10,790 nucleotides of DNA from contig JBFLYM010000032.1 in assembly GCA_040757035.1 (NCBI GenBank), positions 1 through 10,790 on the forward strand, given 5' to 3'. This document shows, in pieces, positions 1 through 7,431 of the stretch. The translations under genes were made by a program, and so were the position numbers. Source of the stretch: JAHJBR01 sp040757035. Its GTDB lineage: Archaea > Micrarchaeota > Micrarchaeia > Anstonellales > Bilamarchaeaceae. Positions within the stretch are counted from its first letter, which is position 1. Every line of letters begins with the position of its first letter. The notes beneath the pieces are model-generated. The model was given only the letters and a program-made list of their open reading frames with translations, ran no database searches and was not told where the DNA came from.

Positions 1-1
1 T

Positions 2-106
2 ATCTATGATGTGCATCTTTATAGAGGAGATACGCGTCTGAAAAAAATGAGTTCTGTAAACGAAGAACAAAAAAAGATCATGGATATATTTGGTTTGTTG
101 TCATAG
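2..106 (+). CDS. 3' end of an upstream gene (partial, unidentified)
   Basis: An open frame enters from the left edge and stops at TAG (104-106), giving about 34 residues. They are hydrophilic and end in ...EEQKKIMDIFGLLS. The next gene starts about 40 bases later on the same strand. The family cannot be recognised from so short a tail. The EEQ-x-x-I-hydrophobic ending is vaguely like the C-termini of some DDE transposases, but this is only an impression. It could also be a chance open frame, since only about 100 bases are visible. Confidence 0.4.
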   Translation: MYDVHLYRGDTRLKKMSSVNEEQKKIMDIFGLLS

Positions 107-146
107 CACTTAGGTGAAAGTTAGGTAAGTTAATAGCATATTATTG

Positions 147-1430
147 ATGTTTATGAATCCTACAGATAATATTCGTTACGACTATGATAAACTAATTGGA
201 GAACCAGTAAAAATTGGTTTACTGAATGGTAAAAATATAATAATCATACCATGCTACAATGAAAAGGAGATTGTACTTAAGCACATAGACCTTCTTTCCA
301 AACAAACTACTAACAATTTTGATGTAATTGTAGTACTTTCAAATATAATGGATTGTAGCGAAATAGAAAAAATAATAAGAGAGGTGAAATATAATTTTGG
401 AATAATATTGGTAAAACGCGCAATTGATAGTGGTTCTGCTGGCGGGTTTTATTTAGGCGAAAAATATGCGATAGAAAAAGGATATCAATGTATAATATTG
501 GCCGATGCAGACGCCTTCCCTATAGATAATAATATAGTAGAAACATTGATAAGCATGCATAAACGCGGAATTGAAATAGCGGTTCCGGAATGCCTGTTTT
601 TGCTTGATGAAAAAATAATTTATAAACACCGGGGCTTGCATTTCTATGGAATGATCGATTCAGAGTTATTAAAAAAAGCAGGACTTCATTTTGCTCCACT
701 TTATTTAGGCGCCGATGATACGGAATTTATGATTAGAATAACAAAATTCGCATCTATTAGTCACATAAAAAATAAAGTATGTCATCCTGCGCACCATTCA
801 ATCTTTGTGAATTTTGATCGCAGTATACTTTATAGGATAAACGATATGTTGTATTCAATTCCTGAATGTGCAATGCGATATTTATATTCATTCTTATTTA
901 TTTGTTTGGTGTATTTTATTTTTGGAACCACACGCGCAAGAAATGCTAGTATACATATACTAAGATCAATAATCCTAAGAAAATATGGAAAAAATGCGAT
1001 AATACCCGTCAATAGAAACGGTATAAAAACTGGTGGAAGAATTGAAGATAAAAACTTTGATATTATAATTACGCCGCTCAATGAAACTAATTATAATGAA
1101 TTTGAAAGAAAAAAAAATTTTAGATATGAATATTCTGGCAAGAATATCAAGAAATTAATTGGAATGTGCATTGCAGTTGCTGGGAAAAAAGTATTGCTTA
1201 TGCCAATAAACAATTATGCAGTAACTCTAGTTTGCATATGCGCAAAAGAAACTTGGATATCAGGAAGAAAGGAATTATATTTATTATCAAAAAATGAAAA
1301 CATTTTTCTTCACATGATTAAATTTGTGCTTTTAGTTTTGACCATTCCACTTTTTCTGATGCTTGGATTGCTAACATTATTTATGAACGTTGTAAGAAAA
1401 GAAAATAATATTGGCTATGGTATTAAATAG
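147..1430 (+). CDS. Family 2 glycosyltransferase, membrane-associated (first of a tandem pair)
   Basis: Probably transfers a sugar from a nucleotide-sugar donor to a growing glycan at the inner face of the membrane. Numbering from the TTG at 144, a GT-A fold spans about residues 29-235. It opens with the strand NIIIIPCYNE and has a G-S-A-G-G-F loop (97-102), a DxD-type LADADAFP (119-126) and an acidic G-A-D-D-T-E-F (189-195) where the general base is expected. A hydrophobic segment at about 247-262 is followed by some 125 soluble residues and a strong membrane segment at about 391-416. ATG codons at 147 and 153 and a TTG at 144 are all possible starts; no well-placed ribosome site separates them. 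The stop lies 8 bases before the next gene, a paralogue, so the two are probably co-transcribed. Donor and acceptor cannot be read from the sequence; the neighbouring genes suggest UDP-xylose, UDP-glucuronate or a CDP-dideoxyhexose. Confidence 0.88.
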   Translation: MFMNPTDNIRYDYDKLIGEPVKIGLLNGKNIIIIPCYNEKEIVLKHIDLLSKQTTNNFDVIVVLSNIMDCSEIEKIIREVKYNFGIILVKRAIDSGSAGGFYLGEKYAIEKGYQCIILADADAFPIDNNIVETLISMHKRGIEIAVPECLFLLDEKIIYKHRGLHFYGMIDSELLKKAGLHFAPLYLGADDTEFMIRITKFASISHIKNKVCHPAHHSIFVNFDRSILYRINDMLYSIPECAMRYLYSFLFICLVYFIFGTTRARNASIHILRSIILRKYGKNAIIPVNRNGIKTGGRIEDKNFDIIITPLNETNYNEFERKKNFRYEYSGKNIKKLIGMCIAVAGKKVLLMPINNYAVTLVCICAKETWISGRKELYLLSKNENIFLHMIKFVLLVLTIPLFLMLGLLTLFMNVVRKENNIGYGIK

Positions 1431-1438
1431 GTAAAAAA

Positions 1439-2692
1439 ATGAGAATAGCAATAATAATTGTAACTTATAATGCAAACGAACGTCTGAAAATGCATTTAAC
1501 CCAATTAAAAAATCAGACAAAAAAAATTGATAGCATAATCATTGTGAATAACGGAACCGCAGATATGAAATGGGTAAACGAGTTTGACAAATACTCTAAT
1601 ATTGAAATTATTGAGGTAGGTGCGAATACCGGACCAGCAGGAGGATTCAAAATAGGTGCAAAACGCGCCTATTCGCTTGGTTATGATTATATAATACTTG
1701 CTGATGATGATGCACTACCAGCTGAAAATGCAATTGAATATTTCTATGAAAATGCTGCACAAAAAATAGATGTTGTAAGAGGATTTTTTTCAAATGGATC
1801 ATTAATAGTCACATCAAACCATTATTTTATGATACATAGAGATGTTTTCACAAAAATAGGGTTTTATTTTGATCCATTCTTTTTAATGAATGAAGATGTT
1901 GAGTTCGTAGAACGGATTGCATCTTTGTACAAAATTAAAGAAGATAATAGAATAAAAATATACCACCCACGGAGGTTAACCACTCGTTCAACGCGTTGGT
2001 ATTTTTCTTCCCGCAATGTACTTGTTCATATGACAATGACAAATAGGTTTTTTATATATCTTTTTTATTTTTATTTTTATTTTACAAGAGCTCTATTCCT
2101 AATGATTTTTATGGGAAATAATAAATTTTCGTCCTCTTTTTTTGTTGCATTTACGCATTTTTTGCAAGGAAAAATGGGCAACACTAATCCAAATATTGAT
2201 GAAATGTATTTAACTCAGACAGATCCTAAAGATTTCAAAAAAAATGAACAATATATATTCATTGCAACAGATCTTAAAAGCATACCACTACCGTTCAACG
2301 ATGATAATTTAGAAATATTCAATGAGAGTATATTTTTTGGAAACAGTATAAGGAATTCAATACTCAGATCTATCAAAGAGATGTTTCTGAATATAATTAA
2401 GTTTATGGGAAAGAACCTAATAATAGCAAACCAGTTTCTTATGGCGTATCCCCCGTTTTCAATTTTGGCAAAAAATATATATTTCTACGATGAAACGAGC
2501 AACAAAACCTATTTTTATTATAAAAACAATCCATTCCTTTCTATCTTATTTAGTTTATTTATTATTCCTATAAATGTGCTTGTGTTTCCATTTGTTCTAT
2601 GCGCATTTTTATTCAAACAGAATTATTACAAAAGATTATATAATGAAAAAATTGCTCAAGATCACGAATTTTGTAGAAGTTGTGAAACTTGA
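1439..2692 (+). CDS. Family 2 glycosyltransferase, membrane-associated (second of a tandem pair)
   Basis: A GT-A glycosyltransferase of 417 residues, likely building the same surface glycan as the gene before it. The domain begins at once (RIAIIIVTYNANERL) and shows the N-T-G-P-A-G-G-F loop (63-70), the metal-binding LADDDALP (88-94), the acidic N-E-D-V-E-F (151-156) and a W-Y-F-S-S-R-N element (187-193) typical of rhamnosyl- and galactofuranosyl-type members of GT2. Hydrophobic segments lie at about 204-225 and 366-393. The stretch between them, about 310-365, resembles the corresponding part of the first enzyme. The start follows the previous stop by 8 bases, with AGG about 8 bases before the ATG. 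Its active-site residues match the family consensus more closely than those of its partner. The C-terminal tail ends in C-R-S-C, of unknown meaning. The specific sugar is unknown. Confidence 0.9.
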   Translation: MRIAIIIVTYNANERLKMHLTQLKNQTKKIDSIIIVNNGTADMKWVNEFDKYSNIEIIEVGANTGPAGGFKIGAKRAYSLGYDYIILADDDALPAENAIEYFYENAAQKIDVVRGFFSNGSLIVTSNHYFMIHRDVFTKIGFYFDPFFLMNEDVEFVERIASLYKIKEDNRIKIYHPRRLTTRSTRWYFSSRNVLVHMTMTNRFFIYLFYFYFYFTRALFLMIFMGNNKFSSSFFVAFTHFLQGKMGNTNPNIDEMYLTQTDPKDFKKNEQYIFIATDLKSIPLPFNDDNLEIFNESIFFGNSIRNSILRSIKEMFLNIIKFMGKNLIIANQFLMAYPPFSILAKNIYFYDETSNKTYFYYKNNPFLSILFSLFIIPINVLVFPFVLCAFLFKQNYYKRLYNEKIAQDHEFCRSCET

Positions 2693-2837
2693 CTTTACAA
2701 AACGCGCGCGCTTTCACGTCGTAAAACCTGTATGCTCTAATTTGCTTGGAATTCGTACTAAACGTTCGCAAAGCGAGATAGTGAAAACGCTTCCATCAAT
2801 TTTTTAAACTCCAGCTAATGACTTTATATCACAAATC
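2693..2837. other. Convergent intergenic gap with a G+C-richer core
   Basis: This 145-base gap separates the + strand glycosyltransferases from the end of the - strand operon. It contains an alternating CGCGCGCGC run at 2703-2711, which stands out from the AT-rich surroundings. A + strand frame from an ATG at 2643 runs through the end of the second glycosyltransferase and on to a TAA at 2805-2807 (54 codons before the stop). It resembles no protein I know. It may be chance or a gene remnant. Confidence 0.5.
2771..2805 (+). terminator. Weak candidate terminator after the glycosyltransferase pair
   Basis: AAGCG (2771-2775) can pair with CGCTT (2788-2792), and a run of six T follows at 2800-2805. 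The five-pair stem, 12-base loop and seven-base gap before the T-run make this a poor intrinsic terminator. It is listed only because it is the best candidate between the two convergent units. Confidence 0.2.
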
Positions 2838-3548
2838 CTACGGAGGAGATACACCTTCTACAAATGCGTTCGCACGCCTATACGCTTCAATTGTTCCAAT
2901 ATCAAGCCAATATGGCACATTACATACGACTCCACCAAGGCTTCTTTTTTTTACAAGTTCGGGAAAAAACGAATACTCCATTTTTATCATTTTGTTTGGA
3001 ACAAGTTCAATCGCTTCTTTGCTTAATACATAATAACCCGCGTTAGCAAGATTTGATTCTGATGTTTTTGGTTTTTCTACAAAATCGCATATCAATCCGT
3101 TTTCAATTTTCGCAATACCAAATCTATTTACGTCTCGTTTATCTACCGGAAATAAACACATTGTTGCTAAAGTACCAAGGTTGCAATGACTTGAAATAAG
3201 CAAAGCAATATCTATCTTGGTTATTATATCTCCATACGCAACTACAACATCATCAGAAATCGCGGCACAATCGCATACTGTTCGCAAATCGCCTGCAGTT
3301 TCTCTACCAAAAGTTTTTACAAATGTTATATCTATCCCAAAATCAACATGTTTGAAATATCTTTCTATACAATTTTTCATATAAGATATCGCTATAAATA
3401 TCTCATCTATTTTTTTGCATGCACATAAATTTTCTATTGCGTATTCTATCACTGGTTTTCCGCCTACCGGAAGGAGCGGTTTTGGAATTGCATAAGTAAG
3501 CGGGCGCATGCGCGTACCTTTACCGGCTGCAAGAATTATACCTTTCAT
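2838..3548 (-). CDS. Sugar-1-phosphate nucleotidyltransferase (short NTP_transferase family)
   Basis: Couples a sugar-1-phosphate to an NTP, releasing pyrophosphate. The 236 residues carry the nucleotide-binding signature A-A-G-K-G-T-R-M-R-P-L-T (7-18), the P-K-P-L-L-P-V-G-G-K-P segment (22-32), the metal-binding Asp of Y-G-D (105-107), F-V-E-K-P (156-160), N-A-G-Y-Y-V-L (169-175) and a final W-L-D-I-G-T (214-219). There is no left-handed beta-helix acyltransferase domain, and it is shorter than GalU or RmlA (about 290), nearer to MurU- and HddC-like enzymes. Being last in an operon with ugd and UDP-xylose synthase, it may make UDP-glucose, but the base and sugar cannot be decided from motifs. 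Its ATG overlaps the upstream TGA as ATGA (3548-3545), with AGGG five bases before the start, so translation is probably coupled. Confidence 0.9.
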   Translation of the reverse strand: MKGIILAAGKGTRMRPLTYAIPKPLLPVGGKPVIEYAIENLCACKKIDEIFIAISYMKNCIERYFKHVDFGIDITFVKTFGRETAGDLRTVCDCAAISDDVVVAYGDIITKIDIALLISSHCNLGTLATMCLFPVDKRDVNRFGIAKIENGLICDFVEKPKTSESNLANAGYYVLSKEAIELVPNKMIKMEYSFFPELVKKRSLGGVVCNVPYWLDIGTIEAYRRANAFVEGVSPP

Positions 3549-4462
3549 ATTTTCCCTGAATCACGGAAGAACGCGATAGTGTTCTTAAGTCCTTGACTAA
3601 GTCCTATTTTAGGTTTCCAACCAAGCGCTTTTTTTATCTTAGAGATATCTGGTTTGCGTCTATGTGGATCATCTTCTGGAAGCGATTTGAAAACTATTTT
3701 TGATTTTGAATTTGAAAGTTCGCGGATCTTTGTTGCGAGTTTTATCATTGTAATTTCGGTAGGGTTACCTACATTAAAAACTTCGCCTTTAAATTCTGAA
3801 AATGCGAGCATCTCTAACGCTCTACACATATCGCTAATATAACATAAACTGCGTGTCTGTTTCCCATTTCCATAAACGGTTATGCTCTTTCCTTTAAGCG
3901 CTTGGCTTATGAAATTTGGTATTACACGGCCATCGTTAAGCGCCATGTTAGGACCATAGGTATTAAAAATTCGCGCAAGTACAACTTCAACCCTAAATTT
4001 AGTATAATAATTCATGCACAACGCTTCTGCAAAACGTTTACCTTCATCATAACATGCGCGCGGCCCCAAACAATTCACATTGCCCCGATACGCTTCTATT
4101 TGTGGATGAACTAAAGGATCACCGTATACTTCAGAAGTTGACGCGTGCAAAACTCTAGCGCGATATTTTTTTGCATTATCCAACACATTTTTCATTCCTA
4201 ATGAATTGACAAGCAATGTTTCTATAGGATATTTTTGGTAGTGTATCGGTGAAGCAGGGCATGCCATATTAAATATTACTTCGCACTTTATATCAAATGG
4301 TTTTGAAATATCCTGCTTTTTAAATTCTATCTCTAATTTTTTTATATTTTCAATGTCCCCGGTGAGCAAATTGTCTACACATACTACCTCGTGTTTTTTT
4401 GAGAGCGATTCACATAGATGAGAACCAATAAATCCTGCGCCTCCAGTAACAAGAATTTTCAT
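3545..4462 (-). CDS. uxs: UDP-glucuronate decarboxylase (UDP-xylose synthase)
   Basis: Decarboxylates UDP-glucuronate to UDP-xylose using bound NAD+, through a UDP-4-keto intermediate. At 305 residues it is a soluble extended SDR without the N-terminal membrane anchor of animal enzymes. Visible elements are G-G-A-G-F-I-G (7-13), the family-specific A-C-P-A-S-P-I-H-Y (67-75), the catalytic T-S-E (109-111) in ASTSEVYGDPLVHPQ, Y138 and K142 in C-Y-D-E-G-K, R-I-F-N-T-Y-G-P (164-171) and R204 in K-Q-T-R. These match the residues known to act in human UXS1 (Thr, Ser, Glu, Tyr and a C-terminal Arg). The gene lies 12 bases after ugd, which makes its substrate, and overlaps the nucleotidyltransferase by four bases. 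No clear ribosome site precedes the ATG. The assignment over a generic epimerase is firm because of the A-C-P-A-S-P and D-P-L-V-H-P-Q segments. Confidence 0.95.
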   Translation of the reverse strand: MKILVTGGAGFIGSHLCESLSKKHEVVCVDNLLTGDIENIKKLEIEFKKQDISKPFDIKCEVIFNMACPASPIHYQKYPIETLLVNSLGMKNVLDNAKKYRARVLHASTSEVYGDPLVHPQIEAYRGNVNCLGPRACYDEGKRFAEALCMNYYTKFRVEVVLARIFNTYGPNMALNDGRVIPNFISQALKGKSITVYGNGKQTRSLCYISDMCRALEMLAFSEFKGEVFNVGNPTEITMIKLATKIRELSNSKSKIVFKSLPEDDPHRRKPDISKIKKALGWKPKIGLSQGLKNTIAFFRDSGKI

Positions 4463-4463
4463 A

Positions 4464-4481
4464 TTTTACACGTTTTACACG
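4464..4481. repeat. Perfect 9-base tandem duplication at the ugd-uxs junction
   Basis: TTTTACACG occurs twice back to back (4464-4472 and 4473-4481, + strand). On the coding strand it reads CGTGTAAAA twice and contains the ugd stop codon. It therefore creates a second in-frame TAA nine bases on, and supplies most of the spacer before the uxs ATG. It looks like a recent slippage duplication. Confidence 0.85.
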
Positions 4482-5791
4482 CCGCCTTGTCCAACTCCGA
4501 CATATTTTATACCATAAATATTTTCCTTCGCTAATGTTTTTCTTCCGTCTATTACAATTTTTTGTTTCATACCAAAAAAATCCGATGAACCCATTTTTCC
4601 AAATTCATCCCATTCGGTTAGAATTAAACAAATATCTGCATTTTGAAGCGCTTCTTCCTTGGTTTTGCAATAGATAATTTTTTTACGAATAACTTTTTTA
4701 GCGTTTTCTATCGCAGCGGGATCGTATGCTTTTACAATTGCGCCTTTTTTCGCGAGCGCTGAGATCACTTTTATTGAAGGCGCTTCGCGCATATCATCAG
4801 TTTTCGGTTTGAATGAAAGACCGAGTATTGCCACGATTTTTTTATTAAGATTCATTTCTTTTTCTGCAAGCTCAACTATGCGCAACGGTTGTTTTTCATT
4901 AAGCGCAAGCGCAGATGCAATTATTTTTGGTTTATAACCTTGTTTTTTTGCTTGATATAGCAGCGAACGCAAATCTTTTCCAAAACAGCTGCCTCCCCAA
5001 CCTATTCCAGCGTTAAGGAAATCTCGGCCTATCCGCTTATCAAAACCAATAGCGTGCGCAACAATGTATGTATCTATTTTTAATTTATCGCAAATATTTG
5101 CGATTTCATTTATAAACGATATTTTTGTTGCAAGGAACGCATTGCTTGCATATTTAATCATTTCGGCTGTGCGCAAATCCGTCTTTATTATCGGCGCCTT
5201 TAATGGCATATAAACGCTTTTAACTATGTCAAAATCTTTTTCAGAATCCGAGCCAATAACATTTCTATCCGCATTCAAAAAATTTGAAATCGCATTGCCC
5301 TGAGCCAAAAACTCTGGACTCATTGCAATTCCAAATTCACCTAGTTTTCTCCCGGATTTTTTTGATATTATTGCTCCAACTTTCTCTGTTGTACCTACAG
5401 GAACAGTACTTTTTACTACAACAGTATGATAAATATGATAAGCGTTTTTCTTAGTAAAAACTTCTCCTATAGCTTCTGCGCACTGAAAGATTTGACTAAG
5501 ATCAGCGCTTCCATTTTTATTAGATGGAGTGCCCACGCAAATAAAGATAATTTCTCTATCAGCGATAAGCTCGTAATTCGTAGATGCAATGAAATTTTTC
5601 GCTTCAAGCACCTTTTTTAGCATATCATCAAGTTGCGGTTCATAAAAAGGTGCAATACCAGCATTCAATCTTTCTATTGTTTTTTGAGTTCTACCGATAC
5701 ATACAACGTTGTTTCCTAAATGAGCAAGGCAAACTGCTGTAATAAGACCAACATAACCGGTTCCAATAACGCTAATTTTCATAACATTCAT
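4475..5791 (-). CDS. ugd: UDP-glucose 6-dehydrogenase
   Basis: Oxidises UDP-glucose twice to UDP-glucuronate, the substrate of the next gene. The 438 residues show the whole UDP-glucose/GDP-mannose dehydrogenase architecture: Rossmann loop G-T-G-Y-V-G (10-15), F-Y-E-P-Q-L (49-54), V-G-T-P (86-89), S-T-V-P-V-G-T-T (128-135), S-P-E-F-L-A-Q-G (158-165), K213 and N217 in M-I-K-Y-A-S-N, and nucleophile C269 in W-G-G-S-C-F-G-K-D. A C-terminal UDP-binding domain includes L-G-L-S-F-K-P-K-T-D-D-M-R-E-A-P. The dinucleotide site has G-R-T (33-35) after strand 2, where most relatives have an acidic residue. GDP-mannose dehydrogenase is the alternative, but the UDP-xylose synthase next door favours UDP-glucose. 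The start is either the ATG at 5791 or the one three codons later (5782), which gives the usual M-K-I opening; AGGA lies close to the first. Confidence 0.94.
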   Translation of the reverse strand: MNVMKISVIGTGYVGLITAVCLAHLGNNVVCIGRTQKTIERLNAGIAPFYEPQLDDMLKKVLEAKNFIASTNYELIADREIIFICVGTPSNKNGSADLSQIFQCAEAIGEVFTKKNAYHIYHTVVVKSTVPVGTTEKVGAIISKKSGRKLGEFGIAMSPEFLAQGNAISNFLNADRNVIGSDSEKDFDIVKSVYMPLKAPIIKTDLRTAEMIKYASNAFLATKISFINEIANICDKLKIDTYIVAHAIGFDKRIGRDFLNAGIGWGGSCFGKDLRSLLYQAKKQGYKPKIIASALALNEKQPLRIVELAEKEMNLNKKIVAILGLSFKPKTDDMREAPSIKVISALAKKGAIVKAYDPAAIENAKKVIRKKIIYCKTKEEALQNADICLILTEWDEFGKMGSSDFFGMKQKIVIDGRKTLAKENIYGIKYVGVGQGGV

Positions 5792-5806
5792 GGTTCCTGC
5801 GAACCT

Positions 5807-6745
5807 TTAATCTTTAATCTCTGGTGGATTGGTATATCTTTCTCTTTCAAACTCTTTCAAACGCAAAATCATAGAATCTAATGAAGGGATATTTCTTTCA
5901 ATGATGCATTCTGTTTCGTTAATATCTAATTTTAAATATTTTGGAACGTAGATCATGCGCGAACTGGTTGTAACATTTCTCACCAAGTTCATATCTAATC
6001 CAAAACATGAAATAATTCTTTGAGCAAACTCATATCTTGAGACGTAATCCGACCCTACGATGTGCAATGTTTTGTTCAAAATATCCTTTTTTTTCTTTAG
6101 CAATGTATAAATGATATCGGATAGTTCAAGCGCTGAGATTGGCTGTGAATATTGATCCGACGTCGCATCAATTTGTCTGTTATTTTCTGCAGCATCAAGT
6201 ACTTTTGCAAAGAAATTTCTCGGAGGTTTTTCAAATCCGAATAAACCGGTTGTTCTTATTATTAAGAAACGCCGCGCTTTCATTACTTCTGTTTCAGCAA
6301 CAAATTTTGAAAATGCATAGAAATTTCTTGGATATGGTAAAGAGTTTGTATTATAAACGACATTTTCGTTTCCTTCAAATATCCAATCTGTGGAAATTTG
6401 GACCAAAAGATAGCCGTATTTTTTTTGGAGTGCTGAAAGATGCGAAGGGACAACGACATTGCATTGCCAACATTGTTCTTTTTTTATTTCACATTCATCG
6501 GTTGAACCTTTGAATTTAATCGTATTTATAATTACGTCACATCCTTCTTTTTTTATGATGGAATCAATAGATTCTTTATTGGTACAATCACATACAATAT
6601 CTGTAGTTTCGGATTTTGTTCGACTCACTCCTAAAACATTTATGTTTTTTTGCTTGGCGAGATGATAAAGACAAGAGCCTAAAAGCCCGCTGCTTCCAAG
6701 AATAATTATTCTTTTCATTTTTTCATTTTTCATTTTATCATCCAT
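5807..6745 (-). CDS. RmlD-type SDR, probable nucleotide-sugar 4-ketoreductase
   Basis: An NAD(P)H-dependent reductase of the RmlD superfamily. It has G-S-S-G-L-L-G (17-23), S-R (41-42) after the second strand, which suits NADPH, the catalytic S-T-D (118-120), Y143 and K147 in Y-A-F-S-K, and D-Q-Y-S-Q-P where RmlD has D-Q-x-G-x-P. RmlD reduces dTDP-4-keto-L-rhamnose. Here the gene follows rfbF-rfbG-rfbH and an epimerase, with no dTDP genes (rmlA, rmlB), so it more likely reduces C4 of the CDP-linked 4-keto-3,6-dideoxy sugar, the AscF role. The match is to the superfamily and not to a defined subgroup. Methionines at residues 1, 5 and 10 could all start the protein. The third, M-K-R-I-I-I-L-G, fits the family best, and the codons between form a repeated A-T-G-A-A-A-A pattern. 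No good ribosome site marks any of them. Confidence 0.85.
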   Translation of the reverse strand: MDDKMKNEKMKRIIILGSSGLLGSCLYHLAKQKNINVLGVSRTKSETTDIVCDCTNKESIDSIIKKEGCDVIINTIKFKGSTDECEIKKEQCWQCNVVVPSHLSALQKKYGYLLVQISTDWIFEGNENVVYNTNSLPYPRNFYAFSKFVAETEVMKARRFLIIRTTGLFGFEKPPRNFFAKVLDAAENNRQIDATSDQYSQPISALELSDIIYTLLKKKKDILNKTLHIVGSDYVSRYEFAQRIISCFGLDMNLVRNVTTSSRMIYVPKYLKLDINETECIIERNIPSLDSMILRLKEFERERYTNPPEIKD

Positions 6746-6771
6746 GTTACTCGGATACTAACTAAATTTGA

Positions 6772-7335
6772 CTAAATAAAAGTATTCTCAGCTTCTTCAA
6801 GAAAAGGATGTGTTTCATCCCGTTCAGATAATATAGGTTTTGCAATACCCCAATTTATTCCTATTTTGGGATCATTCCACCTTATTCCTCGGTCAAGTTT
6901 CGCATTATATGGTTTATCTACCAAATAAAGCAGGAGCGAATCTTTGAGTGTAAGAAAACCATGCGCAAATCCCTCGCCTATATAAAGAGCGTGGTTGTTA
7001 TCCTCGCTTAGTTCCAGCGAAACATATTTGGAGTAAGTCGGAGATTTTTTCCTTAAATCCACTACCACATCGGTTATCTTTCCTTTGAGACAAACTATTA
7101 TTTTCCTTTGAGTCGAAGGATGCAAAATATAATGGAGACCTCTTATTACATTTTTTTTTGAATTAGTGAAAAATATTTCACCTATTGAAAAAGTTTTTAA
7201 TTCTGGTTTTAATCCTGATAAATTTGACAAGCCTGAAAATCTCCAACCACTAATCCAAGGTTTTGAGAAATCGCCCCGCATATCCTTGCTTCTAAAGTAT
7301 TCATACAAAAATACTTCCTCCCTCAAATTCCCCAT
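6772..7335 (-). CDS. RmlC/AscE-type cupin, probable CDP-4-keto-sugar epimerase
   Basis: A dTDP-4-dehydrorhamnose 3,5-epimerase-fold cupin. From the start chosen it has 187 residues, the usual family size. It shows R-G-D-F (20-23), the catalytic His of I-R-G-L-H-Y (64-69), a D-V-V-V-D-L-R strand (89-95), E-G-F-A-H-G-F (121-127), Tyr 137 as likely acid, and R-G-I-R-W-N-D-P (149-156). With rfbF, rfbG and rfbH upstream and no rmlA or rmlB, the likely substrate is CDP-4-keto-3,6-dideoxyglucose, inverted at C5 as by AscE; with C3 already deoxygenated, 3-epimerisation is unlikely. The frame is open to an ATG at 7446, overlapping rfbH by 17 bases, but that adds 37 residues with no family counterpart. 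The ATG at 7335 has GGAGAG six bases before it. A TTG at 7380, preceded by GAGGGG, is the other serious candidate. Confidence 0.88.
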   Translation of the reverse strand: MGNLREEVFLYEYFRSKDMRGDFSKPWISGWRFSGLSNLSGLKPELKTFSIGEIFFTNSKKNVIRGLHYILHPSTQRKIIVCLKGKITDVVVDLRKKSPTYSKYVSLELSEDNNHALYIGEGFAHGFLTLKDSLLLYLVDKPYNAKLDRGIRWNDPKIGINWGIAKPILSERDETHPFLEEAENTFI

Positions 7336-7347
7336 CAAATTCTCTCC
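7336..7347 (-). promoter_or_regulatory. Ribosome binding site deciding the epimerase start
   Basis: On the - strand GGAGAG (7347-7342) lies six bases before the ATG at 7335. It is the clearest Shine-Dalgarno site in the operon and argues that the longer frame from 7446 is not the real N-terminus. Confidence 0.65.
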
Positions 7348-7413
7348 AAAATCTCCAAAAAAACTTTTTAGTTTTTTCAATACTATCCCCTCTATACTAT
7401 TCTTTTTGTGCCC

Positions 7414-7431
7414 AACATTGTGCCAAATGTT
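7414..7431 (-). repeat. Small hairpin at the rfbH stop codon
   Basis: AACATT (7414-7419) and AATGTT (7426-7431) are inverted copies around a six-base loop, covering two bases of the rfbH TAA. On the coding strand TTGGCACAA is followed two bases later by TTGGGCACAA, a near-direct repeat. No T-run follows, so it is not an intrinsic terminator. It may stabilise the message end or be chance. It sits in the longest spacer of the operon (7336-7429), if the epimerase starts at 7335. Confidence 0.35.

Noticed and set aside
453..641. - strand open frame inside the first glycosyltransferase
   Set aside because: It lies wholly within a well-supported GT2 gene on the opposite strand, has no family-like motif and no separate start signal.
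6139..6513. 124-codon + strand frame opposite the reductase gene
   Set aside because: Long open frames opposite AT-rich SDR genes are common; the translation is irregular and hydrophobic with no recognisable domain, while the - strand frame has all SDR motifs.
5807..7335. Reductase and epimerase as dTDP-rhamnose genes (rmlD and rmlC)
   Set aside because: The folds match, but no rmlA or rmlB occurs here and both genes follow rfbF-rfbG-rfbH directly; a CDP-linked substrate is more likely. Kept as an alternative in the entries.
7414..7431. Hairpin at the rfbH stop as an intrinsic terminator
   Set aside because: No T-run follows on the coding strand (the next bases are GGGCACAAAAAG), so it would not terminate by the intrinsic route.
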